A stretch of DNA of 64,000 nucleotides from Sporomusaceae bacterium (GTDB lineage Bacteria > Bacillota > Negativicutes > Sporomusales > UBA7701). The stretch lies in NCBI GenBank assembly GCA_031460455.1, contig JAVKTQ010000014.1, forward strand, positions 1 to 64,000, read 5' to 3'. Position 1 is the first letter of the stretch, and every line of letters begins with the position of its first letter. A program made the translations under genes and the position numbers. The notes below the pieces were generated by a model that was not told the origin of the DNA, ran no database searches, and saw only the letters and a list, made by a program, of their open reading frames with translations. Below, in pieces: positions 41,728 through 50,737 of this stretch.

Positions 41728-42876
41728 TTACTCAAACAGCGCCTTGATATTTTTCAATTCTTTACGAATTTCCAGTCCCTGCGGACAATGGCTTTCGCAT
41801 TTGCCGCACTCCACGCATTTGGAGGCGGGGGCGGCAAAATTCGTTATGATCCCATACCGTTGTTTGGCTTCGGGAGTGCCGTCAAAAACGTAGTAATCGT
41901 TGTATATCGCCAAACAGGTAGGAATATGGATCCCGGCCGGACACGGCAGGCAATAGCCGCATGCGGTGCAATTGACCTTTATTCTTTCTGTAAATAGCTG
42001 TTTGACTTCACCGACCAGCGCAATTTCTTGCGCCGTCAGAGAGTTCGCCGCGGCTTGCCGGGCCACTCTTATGTTTTCGGCAACCTGCTCGATGGTAGTC
42101 ATCCCGCTCAATACCACGGAAACTTCCGGGTGGTTCAATACCCAACTGAGAGCCCATTCCGCCGGTGTTCTTTTGACTTCGGCGCGGTCGAAAACAGCCT
42201 GCGCAGCCGCGGGCAGCCTGACCAGATTGCCGCCTCTCAGGGGCTCCATGATGGCGACGCCCAACCCTTTTCGGGCCGCGTACTCCAGTCCTTCTCTGCC
42301 GGCCTGATAGTTTTCGTCCAGATAATTGTACTGGATTTGACAGAAAGACCAATCGTAATAGTCGACAATTTCCTTGAACAGCCCGACCTGATCGTGGAAG
42401 GAAAATCCGGCATATCTGATTCTCCCGTCTTTAATCGCCTGCCCCAAGAATTCGTCAATGCCGGCGGCTTTTAGTATTGGCCAGACCCCTTTATTCAGAT
42501 TATGTACCAGGTAAAAGTCGATTACATCCGTTTCCAGGCGCGCCAGCTGTTCATCCAGGTACCGGTCCATATCGGCTCTGGTTTTCACCAGCCAGCTCGG
42601 CAGTTTCGTGGCGACGTTGACTTTCTGCCGGTAGCCGTCTTTCAGCGCTTTGGCGACAAAAAGTTCGCTGGCCCCGCCCTGGGTAAAGCCTGTGCCGTGG
42701 TACGGATATGCGGTGTCGACATAGTTTACGCCGGCATCGATGGCATATCGGAGCATGCCGAGCGCCTTGTCCTCGTCGATGTTGGTCGGGTCGTTGCCGA
42801 TAACCGGCAGCCTCATGCAGCCGAACCCCAAGGCAGAAACCATTTCGTTGGTTTTCCCGTATTTTCTGTATAGCAA
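41728..42876 (-). CDS. Aldo/keto reductase with C-terminal ferredoxin-like 4Fe-4S domain
   Basis: 382 aa. The (beta/alpha)8 AKR domain carries the catalytic tetrad Asp (NYVDTAYPYH), Tyr, Lys (VATKLP) and His (LVHNL). Residues ~295-375 hold two cysteine clusters, CTACGYCLPCPAGIHIP and CVECGKCESHCPQGLEI, typical of the large AKR family fused to ferredoxin. It probably reduces an aldehyde or ketone and can exchange electrons with iron-sulphur partners. First (5') gene has its own leader; the next gene on this strand upstream is the NAD(P)-binding protein. Confidence 0.92.
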   Translation of the reverse strand: MLYRKYGKTNEMVSALGFGCMRLPVIGNDPTNIDEDKALGMLRYAIDAGVNYVDTAYPYHGTGFTQGGASELFVAKALKDGYRQKVNVATKLPSWLVKTRADMDRYLDEQLARLETDVIDFYLVHNLNKGVWPILKAAGIDEFLGQAIKDGRIRYAGFSFHDQVGLFKEIVDYYDWSFCQIQYNYLDENYQAGREGLEYAARKGLGVAIMEPLRGGNLVRLPAAAQAVFDRAEVKRTPAEWALSWVLNHPEVSVVLSGMTTIEQVAENIRVARQAAANSLTAQEIALVGEVKQLFTERIKVNCTACGYCLPCPAGIHIPTCLAIYNDYYVFDGTPEAKQRYGIITNFAAPASKCVECGKCESHCPQGLEIRKELKNIKALFE

Positions 42877-42949
42877 TTTAATCTCTCCTCTATTTAACTC
42901 TTTTGTTCAATTCCGGTTCCGGAATTTTTATCATCCGGCAAAACTCCGC

Positions 42950-43618
42950 TTACGCCCCACCGAACGCGCCGATGTCCTTACTCTCAATGATCGGGGTGGG
43001 AGCGCCTTCCTTCGCTACTTTGATCATTGCCCGCCCCAATATTTCCGTCGTTGTGACATACTGCGGAAAAAGCGTCTTCCATACAGGATCGAGAATACCC
43101 AAGCCGATATACAGCACCCGGTATAACTTCGTTTTCGAGACGATTCCATGGCGCGGCTGGATGTATGCCGGGCGAAACATATAGGCGGCCTTGAACGGCA
43201 TGCTCAGCAGCGCATTTTCCGTTTTGCCCTTCACTCTCGCCCACATGACGCGTCCCTGTTCGGTGCTGTCGGTACCTGATCCCGATACATAGATGAAAGT
43301 CATATTAGGGTTAAGTTTAACCAGGGTCTGCGCCACCGCCAGCGTGAGACTATAGGTCACCCGCCGATATTCCTCTTCCTTCATGCCTACCGAACTTACG
43401 CCGAGGCAGAAAAAGCACACGTCATAGCCCGGTAGACTACCCTCGATCGCAGGCAAGTTCTGCAAGTCTTTGTGCACGATCTCCTGCAGCTTTTCATTCC
43501 GGAGACCGGTCGCACTGCGCCCGACCGCAAGAACGGCTTCAACTTGGGAATCAAGCAGGCACTCCCGCAGGACACCTCTGCCGACCATCCCCGTTGCTCC
43601 GAAAATAACGACCTTCAT
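42950..43618 (-). CDS. NAD(P)-binding SDR/NmrA-like protein
   Basis: 222 aa from ATG 43618 (site GAGGG). Rossmann start VVIFGATGMVGRGVLREC, then FFCLGVSSVGMKEEEYRRVT, FIYVSGSGTDSTEQGRVMWARVK (quoted in part) and a Y/R-rich middle. It resembles YbbJ-type atypical short-chain epimerases. A Ser and a Lys of the active site are present (VSGSG, ARVKGKTE). Substrate unknown. It is co-directional with the ArsR regulator 73 bases upstream. Confidence 0.85.
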   Translation of the reverse strand: MKVVIFGATGMVGRGVLRECLLDSQVEAVLAVGRSATGLRNEKLQEIVHKDLQNLPAIEGSLPGYDVCFFCLGVSSVGMKEEEYRRVTYSLTLAVAQTLVKLNPNMTFIYVSGSGTDSTEQGRVMWARVKGKTENALLSMPFKAAYMFRPAYIQPRHGIVSKTKLYRVLYIGLGILDPVWKTLFPQYVTTTEILGRAMIKVAKEGAPTPIIESKDIGAFGGA

Positions 43619-43691
43619 GGAATCCCTCCTCGACATATTTCAACACTTTTATAACTATCGAATCTTTAGGCGATTTAAAAAGCAGTCTGGA

Positions 43692-43988
43692 TTATTTATG
43701 CTGCAGTGCCAACAGTTGACTAACTTCTTCAACCAGTTCTTCGTTTACCTTACAGATTAAATATTTGCCTTTCTTTTCCGTACTGATCAAGTCGGCATTG
43801 GCCAGCTCCTTGATATGGTGGGAAATGGTCGGAGCGCCGATCTTCAAAGAGTCGATGATATCGGTGACAAAGCATTCGCAGCCGGTTTCAAAGCTGGCTT
43901 CGTGCGCCTTGGCGATTTTTAAGTATAGTTCCAGTCTGTTCGGATGCGAGAGAGCCTTGAATACCTTTGCCATTCTTTTTGTATCCAT
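43692..43988 (-). CDS. ArsR-family winged-helix repressor
   Basis: 98 aa, ATG 43988 behind GAGGGTG. AKVFKALSHPNRLELYLKIA opens the domain; the recognition helix is IGAPTISHHIKELANADLIS and the wing KKGKYLICKVNEE. Two cysteines (CECF) at ~37-39 could sense a metal or redox state. It probably controls its own transcript and the two redox genes downstream. Confidence 0.9.
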   Translation of the reverse strand: MDTKRMAKVFKALSHPNRLELYLKIAKAHEASFETGCECFVTDIIDSLKIGAPTISHHIKELANADLISTEKKGKYLICKVNEELVEEVSQLLALQHK

Positions 43989-44018
43989 TTTTGCACCCTC
44001 TATTTTCGTTATATCATA

Positions 44019-44036
44019 TTTCGATAATCGTCGAAT
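44019..44036. promoter_or_regulatory. Palindrome, possible ArsR-protein operator
   Basis: TTCGATAATCGTCGAA at 44020-44035 is an inverted repeat (TTCGA/TCGAA) 30-50 bases upstream of the ArsR start, in an otherwise AT-rich leader. Confidence 0.45.
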
Positions 44037-44106
44037 TGATTTTAGCCTATTTTGATACCTTTGTCAATATACACAGCCGGTAATGGCGTTAGCTCAAAAT
44101 ACCATA

Positions 44107-45225
44107 TTATAAAAACCGCTTGGCCAGCTTCAGCATATGACCCTCTTCCAAATACACGGCGTCTGCCGGACAATGCTCCTGGCAGCAGTAGCAGCGGATG
44201 CATTTGTCGTAGTCGATGCGGACTTTGTCGTTGACGACGGTCATGGCACCTGGCGGGCAGTGGGCGGCGCAGCGGCCGCAGCCGATGCAGGTATCGCCGA
44301 TCTCGGGCCGGGCGGTGAGTTGGCTGCGGCCGAGCTCGGCGGCCCAGCCGGGGATGCGGTCGGCGAGGGTCAGCATGCTGCGGGGCGGGACGAATTTCCG
44401 CCTTACGCCGCTGGCGCTGCCGATAAGCTCGATGCCGGCGAGGGGCGGCGTGAGGCCGCGTTCGAGGGCGAGGGCGACGAGCGGCAGGCGCGCCGGATCG
44501 AAGCCCATGATTTCGGCCATGACGAGGTCGACGGCGAAGCAGTCGGCCCCGGCCAGAATAACCCCGGCGTTAACCGGGCGGCCGTTGCGCGGGCCATTGC
44601 CTTCCATGCCGACAATGCCGTCAATGATCGACAGGGCGGGCTTTACTAAGCTTGCCAGGTCGATGAGCATGGCGGCGAATTCGGGCCGGGCCTGCATGCG
44701 CAGATGGAACTGGGCTTTGCGCATGCCGACGATGAAGCCAAACATGTTCTTGGCCGCGCCGGTAATGCCCATGAAGGTGTGGGTTTTCATCTTGGCGAGG
44801 GAGATGACTTTGTCGGCCGCGGCGAAAGGGGTGGCGAGGGCGAATTTCTGGACGGTGGCGCCGGCGGGGTATGGGATGTCGACGGTGGCGTCGAAGGGGA
44901 CGAGCGGGACAGCAAGCTCGCGGCAGACGGCGGCCAGCCCGCACTTTTCGGCCGCTTTGAGGGTGCCGGTGGTGCCGGGCGAGTCGCCGACGAAAGGCTT
45001 GGCGCCGCCCGCTCTGACGGCCAGGAGCAGTGCCCGCAGCACTTCGGGATGGGTGGTGACCGCCTTTTCGGGGGGCAGGCCTTCGAGCATGTTCGGTTTG
45101 ACAAGCACCTTGTCGCCGGGGGCGACGAAGCGTTCTATGCCGCCGATAAGGCCAAGCGCTTCATTCAGTCCCCGCTCTACTTCTTCGTAGGTATAGCTAT
45201 CAACCTTTACCGCTGCGACTTTCAT
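44107..45225 (-). CDS. DUF362 protein with two C-terminal 4Fe-4S clusters
   Basis: 372 aa. The DUF362 domain occupies ~1-290 (VAPGDKVLVKPNML, GDSPGTTGTLKAAE, LAKMKTHTFMGITGAAKNMFG). The end has CIGCGRCAAHCPPGAM and CIRCYCCQEHCPADAV, two ferredoxin motifs. Such proteins are common in anaerobes, function not established, presumably electron transfer to an unknown substrate. Start ATG 45225. A truncated copy of the start of a second member of this family lies at 50.1 kb on the other side of the glycosyltransferase insert. Confidence 0.9.
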   Translation of the reverse strand: MKVAAVKVDSYTYEEVERGLNEALGLIGGIERFVAPGDKVLVKPNMLEGLPPEKAVTTHPEVLRALLLAVRAGGAKPFVGDSPGTTGTLKAAEKCGLAAVCRELAVPLVPFDATVDIPYPAGATVQKFALATPFAAADKVISLAKMKTHTFMGITGAAKNMFGFIVGMRKAQFHLRMQARPEFAAMLIDLASLVKPALSIIDGIVGMEGNGPRNGRPVNAGVILAGADCFAVDLVMAEIMGFDPARLPLVALALERGLTPPLAGIELIGSASGVRRKFVPPRSMLTLADRIPGWAAELGRSQLTARPEIGDTCIGCGRCAAHCPPGAMTVVNDKVRIDYDKCIRCYCCQEHCPADAVYLEEGHMLKLAKRFL

Positions 45226-45689
45226 TGCAACACCCCGCTTTGCTCAGAAAAAAAGAGCAGTTGAACTATCCGTAGATGGTGGTTTATTAATGTTCAAATA
45301 CATTAGCTTTTATGAAAATGGCACCAATGGCATGAACTGTAGCCTATGTTCAGGAACACCGGCTTGTCCTCGTCTTTGGCCTTGGCAAAGGCTGCGTCCC
45401 CCAGGGGTACGAGGCACAGGTGTATGAACGTGGCAAATTCACCTTATTATGCGATTAATTTGTTCTGAAAGTGCGGACAGAATATAATTCCAAACGCCTG
45501 CCCATAGTTTATAATCATTTGCGGTTATTGTGACTATTCGGCAGGACTCATCATGTTATGTTGAGTTCAAGCAGATAAACGCTGACGATAGCGGGTCTGG
45601 AACAGCCATAGCTAAGTAGCAGTTTCGGCTTTTCACGCATACAGTATAGTACACTTTCCAACCTATTTGTTAGAGGAGGTACATATTTT
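45226..45689. other. Gene-free gap at the left edge of the glycosyltransferase insert
   Basis: No frame in these 463 bases looks coding. It holds ATGGCACCAATGGCATGA at 45318-45335, which recurs with two changes at 50021-50037 on the other edge of the insert. AGAGGAGG at 45672 belongs to the next gene. Confidence 0.5.
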
Positions 45690-46037
45690 GTGAGCTTTTT
45701 TTTAGAGATATGCAATCGGGCATTCATCAAGGAACTATCATGCGGACTAAACACCAATGTACTATTGTTCAGCGCGGATGGCTTTACTTATTTTGGCAAC
45801 TTGCAGGAAATCGAAGACTGCCGTATCGCCCTTCTCACCCCGGCCGCATCGTCGGAATCAAATAGCGTGGAAATTCTTACTCCGGGCGGAGAACTTGTCA
45901 ATGAAGTTGTCGCCCGTGTTGATCTATGCTCCATAGTTGCCAAAAGTATCGGGATCACCCATGACCCTATTTATCATCCCGGACCCATGCGGCTCCTCAT
46001 GCTCCTGAATCGTCGCCGTAAAGAGACGATTCTGTAG
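45690..46037 (+). CDS. Small beta-rich protein of the glycosyltransferase cluster, unknown
   Basis: 115 aa, GTG start 10 bases after AGAGGAGG. The pattern NVLLFSADGFTYFGNLQEIE then RIALLTPA, VEILTPGGELV and VARVDLCSIVAKSIGI alternates short strands as in Sm-like or OB-like barrels, but I cannot assign a family. It starts the four-gene insert and is followed by a gap of 60 bases, so it is probably co-transcribed with the glycosyltransferases. Confidence 0.6.
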   Translation: MSFFLEICNRAFIKELSCGLNTNVLLFSADGFTYFGNLQEIEDCRIALLTPAASSESNSVEILTPGGELVNEVVARVDLCSIVAKSIGITHDPIYHPGPMRLLMLLNRRRKETIL

Positions 46038-46097
46038 AGACATACAAAGGCAGAAATGAGATAGTTGTGCCTCCGTCGAAACCGAGACGGGGAATAA

Positions 46098-47870
46098 GTG
46101 GTGTGGGCCAGTTCCACGGAGGGGGTGACTCACATTCCAGCCCAAAAACCCGGCGTGTGTATCCTGTTTCACGAAAAAATGCCCCAAACGATCGAGTGCA
46201 TCAAAAGCTTTCTGAGTTCGGGAGTCAATATCTATGTGCTGAATAATAATTCATCGGAGAGCGCCTGCCGGGACCTGAGATTATTTTGTCGCAACCACCC
46301 CAATATCCAGATATTCGAGTCGCCGTCAAACTTAGGGGTGGGGGTCGGGCGAAACGCCCTGATTCAAAATACTCGGGAACCATGGCTTTTTTTTGTCGAT
46401 AACGATATCCGGATTTACACTGCGGATTGGCTGGAGGTTTTACAAAACCATGTTGTAGCATATCCGGAAATCGAGGCGTTCGTCCCTCGTTTATTTAATG
46501 TCCACGATAAACGCTACGTGCCACACCTGTCTATGGGGGTTGAAGATGGCCATGTTAAAACACACATAGCGGAAACGGCAGCGTCGAATATGTTCCCCGG
46601 CGGGGCCGCAATAGTGAGCAGGCGGCTGTTTGACCGGCTGGGGCTTTATGACCGCGAAATAAAGGTTGGCTTAGAGGACTGGGAATTGGCGTTAAGGGCC
46701 CTTCTGTCGGGGAACCCGGTAAGAACTCGGAGCGTAGAGGATATATTGCTGGTCCACGATCATCGCCAGGTCCAGGATGAGGAAACAAAAAAGGCGGTTC
46801 TTACGCGGTACGATGAGCAGATTATCGAAATTTCATACCAAAGATTGATCAAGAAGCATGGGGTGAGCTGGGATCACGATTATCGGCCCTGGCTTAGAGA
46901 GCAGCTACGACTGATGGTAGCGCCGTCGGCCGCCGAATCACGATTCTCCTTAGGGGGTAGGTCCTGGAAAGCGCGCCGCCAGCCCACCAGTTGTTATCTT
47001 CATGCACTGAATACCGAGCATCCGGAACGAGGCGATTGCGGGGAAAAATTCGTCGGCGGCAGACCTGCCGACGGGATGGCGAAGTCAATTGTTGCGAGAA
47101 TCCTTGAGTTATACCCCCATCTCCGTACGTTTCATGTTATGGGAGAACCCGACCCGCTACTTTTCCCACGGATAACTGAGCTCGTAGATTACGTTAAATC
47201 CTTGCACAAAACTATCGGGATTAATACGAACGGAGCTTATGGGGATAAACTGCTTTCCCTGCGTTACGAGCCAGACTATATTTCGTTTCGCTTATATGGA
47301 TGGAATGCAGGCAGCACTTTGGCAGCATGCGGCTCAGACATCTTCACGCCCATGGTGCAAAATTATCGGCAGCTTAAAGAAAAGTACAACAATCTGGGGT
47401 TTTGTTACACGGTGTCCAAGAATAATTATCAGGACTTGGGTAAAATACTCGATCTGTGCGATGATCTGCAGCCGACGTTCCTGCGTATCGCTAATTATCT
47501 GCCGGACGATCTCCGTCCGGAACAGGTAGAAAAAATAATTACTGTAAATGATCGCTCGATTATCGGGGATATCGAAAGAGTAATAGGTAGTCGTCCCTAT
47601 ATCGTTACTCCCCCGAGTTACCTAAGATTTGGCCGTCCATCGGCGGGCGGGAGGCCAATCTGTAAATCGTACAAGAAAGTTATTAGCATTGACGCGGCCG
47701 GAAACGTCGGTGGCTGCATCGGTCCGGTTTTGCCGCGCTTTTGTGCCGGAAATATATTTAGCGCTGATGATCCAAATAATACGCCGGAAATGCGTAGGCT
47801 CAGAAATCTGGCGGTCAATGGATTGTACCCTCATCCCGAATGTCTGTACTGCACGAACAAGTTGGTCTGA
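46098..47870 (+). CDS. GT2 glycosyltransferase fused to a radical-SAM/SPASM-like domain lacking the cluster motif
   Basis: 590 aa, GTG start 5 bases after GACGGGG. Residues ~18-270 are a GT-A family 2 transferase: VLNNNSSE, NLGVGVGRN, FFVDNDIR (DxD-like), GGAAIVSRRLFDRLG and EDWELALR. Residues ~295-590 follow a radical SAM/SPASM layout: MGEPDPLLFP (GGE motif), IGINTNGAYG, and SPASM-like cysteines (ICKSY, GGCIG, RFCAGN, ECLYC). Where CxxxCxxC should stand the sequence is CYLHALNT, so two of three cluster cysteines are Ala and Thr. The C-terminal half may be a recognition domain rather than an enzyme. Second gene of the insert. Confidence 0.75.
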   Translation: MVWASSTEGVTHIPAQKPGVCILFHEKMPQTIECIKSFLSSGVNIYVLNNNSSESACRDLRLFCRNHPNIQIFESPSNLGVGVGRNALIQNTREPWLFFVDNDIRIYTADWLEVLQNHVVAYPEIEAFVPRLFNVHDKRYVPHLSMGVEDGHVKTHIAETAASNMFPGGAAIVSRRLFDRLGLYDREIKVGLEDWELALRALLSGNPVRTRSVEDILLVHDHRQVQDEETKKAVLTRYDEQIIEISYQRLIKKHGVSWDHDYRPWLREQLRLMVAPSAAESRFSLGGRSWKARRQPTSCYLHALNTEHPERGDCGEKFVGGRPADGMAKSIVARILELYPHLRTFHVMGEPDPLLFPRITELVDYVKSLHKTIGINTNGAYGDKLLSLRYEPDYISFRLYGWNAGSTLAACGSDIFTPMVQNYRQLKEKYNNLGFCYTVSKNNYQDLGKILDLCDDLQPTFLRIANYLPDDLRPEQVEKIITVNDRSIIGDIERVIGSRPYIVTPPSYLRFGRPSAGGRPICKSYKKVISIDAAGNVGGCIGPVLPRFCAGNIFSADDPNNTPEMRRLRNLAVNGLYPHPECLYCTNKLV

Positions 47871-47899
47871 TATCGTCCTTCCTTGGGAGGATTCTTCCG

Positions 47900-48847
47900 A
47901 TGAAAAAGCCCCGTCGCAGCCGCCTCATCCCCGGTATCCGCAAGACCGATTATCTGTTTGAGCCTAATCACTATTTTCTGTCAAAAGATTCATCCGCTGA
48001 AGATGGCCCTAATATCGGGACGCTTGGCAAGAATCTAACAATCACCTTTCTGTCTTTAAATCGTTCGGCATTATCCGCCAGACTACTGGCGTCGATTGTC
48101 AAACACATCCCTCGGTTTGCCGGTGAAATCCTGATCGTCGATAATGGGTCGGCAGCCAAGGAGCTCATCCAGCTACAGGAAGCATGTAAAAGCTTCCCCT
48201 TTCGCTGGCGGATCGTGGAGCTGGAAAAAAACCATGGCGTCGGGGGTGGACGCAATCGCACCATCCCCTATGTTAATACTGACTGGATCATGTTTCTCGA
48301 CAACGACATATATTTCATCGATGATCCGCTGCAAGCCATACAGACCGATATCGCTTTGCTCGGCTGCCACTTCTTGAATCTGCCGCTGCTCGATAAAGAC
48401 GGTACCGTAACTGCGATAGGGGGACATTTTTACATCTGGCCCCAAGATGACAAATATCATACAATATGCAAAAGCGCCTGGATACCGCAACAGCAAAACA
48501 GTTTCTCCGGTCAGTGTTTCCTGTCCACTTTTCTCAGCGGCGGAGCGTGTGTAATAAAAAAACAGACGTTTCAACAAATCGGCGCCTATGATGAAGGAAT
48601 GTTCATAGGCTACGAGGATCTGGATTTGTCGATCCGCCTGTTCCAGGCAGGCTACAAGATCGGAAATACCGGGTGCTTTGCCTGGGTGCATGATCATTGT
48701 GAGGCAGTAGCAGAGCTGGACAGGCAATACGAAAAGCTGCGATGGTCGCTGGAAACGATCAGAGGGGCGGCCGAATATTTCGAGAAAAAGCACAAACTGG
48801 TGGTTTGGGACGATGCGCTTATTGCCTGGATCGCCGCTAAAGAATGA
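47900..48847 (+). CDS. Family 2 glycosyltransferase
   Basis: 315 aa from ATG 47900, 9 bases after GGGAGG. Nucleotide-sugar motifs: ILIVDNGSA, NHGVGGGRNRT, IMFLDNDIYF (DxD), STFLSGGACVIKK and YEDLDLSIRLFQAGY. No membrane helix, so it acts in the cytoplasm. The last bases overlap the next start (ATGA). It is related to the N-terminal half of the preceding protein. Confidence 0.88.
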   Translation: MKKPRRSRLIPGIRKTDYLFEPNHYFLSKDSSAEDGPNIGTLGKNLTITFLSLNRSALSARLLASIVKHIPRFAGEILIVDNGSAAKELIQLQEACKSFPFRWRIVELEKNHGVGGGRNRTIPYVNTDWIMFLDNDIYFIDDPLQAIQTDIALLGCHFLNLPLLDKDGTVTAIGGHFYIWPQDDKYHTICKSAWIPQQQNSFSGQCFLSTFLSGGACVIKKQTFQQIGAYDEGMFIGYEDLDLSIRLFQAGYKIGNTGCFAWVHDHCEAVAELDRQYEKLRWSLETIRGAAEYFEKKHKLVVWDDALIAWIAAKE

Positions 48848-49956
48848 CTTCCGGTGTAAAGGATACGAAATTAAGGCCAGGATGGTGTGCCAAGATGAAA
48901 GACCCCGGTTCGGAATGTATGGGGCAAGCGAGTCCTTCCCTTCCGAAGATTGCTTTAATCCTCGATGCGGATTATTGGGCGTTTGCCAACATCGCACGTG
49001 AGCTTTGCTGTTATTTAAGCGACCGGTTTAATTTCACGGTTTTATCTATGAGCCAAATAAAGGACATTCCACAGCTTTTATCAATGGTCAAAGATTGCCG
49101 CGTCGTACACTTTTTCTGGCGGGAAGATCTTCGGCTTATCGAGTCTCTCCTGTCCCCGGATCATAAAGCATATCCACTCGCTGCGAACGCGCTTGCCCGC
49201 CAGTTTTTTTCTACCGCGGTCTATGATCATTTATACTTGAAAAAAAGAGAGATTGCGGAAAAATTGTTTTTATTCCAAAACATTGTTGATGGCTATTACG
49301 TCTCATCAAAACGATTATTTGAAATATACTCCCATATCGACGGTTATCCCAAGCCATCTGCCGTACTTGAAGACGGTATAGACCTGTCGCTGTTTTATCC
49401 GGTGAACTTACAGCGGTTCCGGGGAGCCGAATCCTGCAAGATCTTGATCGGGTGGACGGGGCACAGCCGCTGGGGAGGCTTAGCGGCTCCTAGCGAAGAT
49501 TTCAAGGGAGTTAATACTATTCTTCAGCCAGCAATCAGGCAACTGGTCAAGGAAGGCTTGCCTGTGGAACTGCTTATGGCCGATCGGGCGGAAAAACTGA
49601 TCCCCCACCGCGAGATGGTAAATTATTATGCAAAAATTGATCTCTATGTTTGCGCCTCCAAAATAGAAGGCACGCCTAACCCGGTCTTGGAGGCGATGGC
49701 TTGCGGAGTTCCCGTGATATCTACCGATGTGGGTATTGTCCCCCAAGTATTCGGGCCAAAACAATCCGAATTTATTCTCAAGGAGCGCTCGGTTAGCTGT
49801 CTCAAGCAGGCCATCCGGCAGTTTATATCCCGTCCAGAATTATTTAAAGTACTTTCCCAAGAAAACTTAGAGCAGATAAAAAAGCAGGATTGGCGATTCA
49901 AGGCGGAGATGTTCGCGGCTTATTTCACGAGATGTTTGGAGCATGTTAAAGCATAA
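48844..49956 (+). CDS. GT4-type glycosyltransferase
   Basis: 370 aa. The ATG overlaps the preceding stop by 4 bases, so translation is coupled. The C-terminal donor-binding half is clear: ILIGWTGHSRWGG, LPVELLMADRAEK and IEGTPNPVLEAMACGVPVIS with the EGxPN..EAMA.G.PV signature of GT-B family 4. The N-terminal acceptor half is divergent. Last gene of the insert; acceptor unknown. Confidence 0.85.
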   Translation: MTSGVKDTKLRPGWCAKMKDPGSECMGQASPSLPKIALILDADYWAFANIARELCCYLSDRFNFTVLSMSQIKDIPQLLSMVKDCRVVHFFWREDLRLIESLLSPDHKAYPLAANALARQFFSTAVYDHLYLKKREIAEKLFLFQNIVDGYYVSSKRLFEIYSHIDGYPKPSAVLEDGIDLSLFYPVNLQRFRGAESCKILIGWTGHSRWGGLAAPSEDFKGVNTILQPAIRQLVKEGLPVELLMADRAEKLIPHREMVNYYAKIDLYVCASKIEGTPNPVLEAMACGVPVISTDVGIVPQVFGPKQSEFILKERSVSCLKQAIRQFISRPELFKVLSQENLEQIKKQDWRFKAEMFAAYFTRCLEHVKA

Positions 49957-50020
49957 TTTGTTTGAAAAGTATTTCGCCACCTATTAAGGCGAAGGAAACG
50001 AAAATGTTTCTTTTGTGGAC

Positions 50021-50039
50021 ATGCCACCAATGGCAGGTA
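50021..50039. repeat. Edge repeat of the glycosyltransferase insert
   Basis: ATGCCACCAATGGCAGGTA contains the palindrome TGCCA/TGGCA and shares 14 of 16 positions with the word at 45318. The two copies bracket the insert. Confidence 0.35.
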
Positions 50040-50070
50040 ATAGAGCATAATACTCTAATCCATGGTATCA

Positions 50071-50145
50071 CTAACAAACGGGGTAGCACCAATTTTCCAC
50101 TGCGGCGCGGGCGTAGCCGGGAACGTTAACGGCGGCGACTTTCAT
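50071..50145 (-). pseudogene. Truncated 5' end of a second DUF362 gene
   Basis: Twenty-four codons from ATG 50145 begin MKVAAVNVPGYARAAVEN, matching the MKVAAVKVDSY start of the DUF362 protein at 44.1-45.2 kb. After ~17 codons the frame runs into insert DNA and stops at TAG. It follows the isochorismatase-like gene by 19 bases, so it was probably the next gene of that operon before the insertion. Confidence 0.6.
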
Positions 50146-50164
50146 GACGACCACTCCCAGGGGG

Positions 50165-50737
50165 TTATTGGATCATGGCGAGTATTTCGCCGGTTGTGAC
50201 GACGCGGCAGTATTCGCCCTCAAGGTTGGCGAGCGACATGGCGTGGACTTCGGCGGCGCTCCGGAGGCGGCCGTCGTAGTCGGGGCGGGCGAAGGTGAAG
50301 GCGGCGTCGTGGGCGAGCCAGGTGTCGAAGCCGAGGTTGCCGGCCATGCGGACGGTTGCTTCGACGGAGTTGTTGGTGATGACGCCGCAGATGACGAGGC
50401 TTTGGGCGCCGGCGGCCCGCAGGGTTTCCGCCAGGCCGGTGCCGATGAAGGCGCTGTTGACGTGTTTGACGACGACTTGTTCGCCGGCGAGCGGCGCGGC
50501 GCAGGGTTTGAATTCGCAGCCGGGCTGGCCGGGGCGATAGGTAGAGCCGGGCTCGACCGATTCGTGTTTGGCGTGGACGACGGTGCGCCCGGCACGGCGC
50601 CAGGCGGCGAGCAGGGCGGCGATGTTTTCCTCGGCACGGGGGTTGTTGCGCGGGCCGTGTTTGGCCCACGCGGGGTCGTCGATGGCCTGCTGGACGTCGA
50701 TGATAAGCAGGGCGACGCTCTCCGGCAGGCCGTTCAC
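50165..50737 (-). CDS. Isochorismatase-family hydrolase
   Basis: 190 aa, GTG start overlapping the previous stop by 4 bases (GTGA). Family landmarks: ALLIIDVQQA (Asp), VVKHVNSAF (Lys), and VICGVITNNSVEATVRMAGN. In the cysteine-hydrolase branch the nucleophile Cys stands where this protein has Ser (NNSVEAT), a variant seen in a well-populated subfamily. Substrate unknown, perhaps an amide. Operon with the flavin oxidoreductase upstream. Confidence 0.88.
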   Translation of the reverse strand: MNGLPESVALLIIDVQQAIDDPAWAKHGPRNNPRAEENIAALLAAWRRAGRTVVHAKHESVEPGSTYRPGQPGCEFKPCAAPLAGEQVVVKHVNSAFIGTGLAETLRAAGAQSLVICGVITNNSVEATVRMAGNLGFDTWLAHDAAFTFARPDYDGRLRSAAEVHAMSLANLEGEYCRVVTTGEILAMIQ

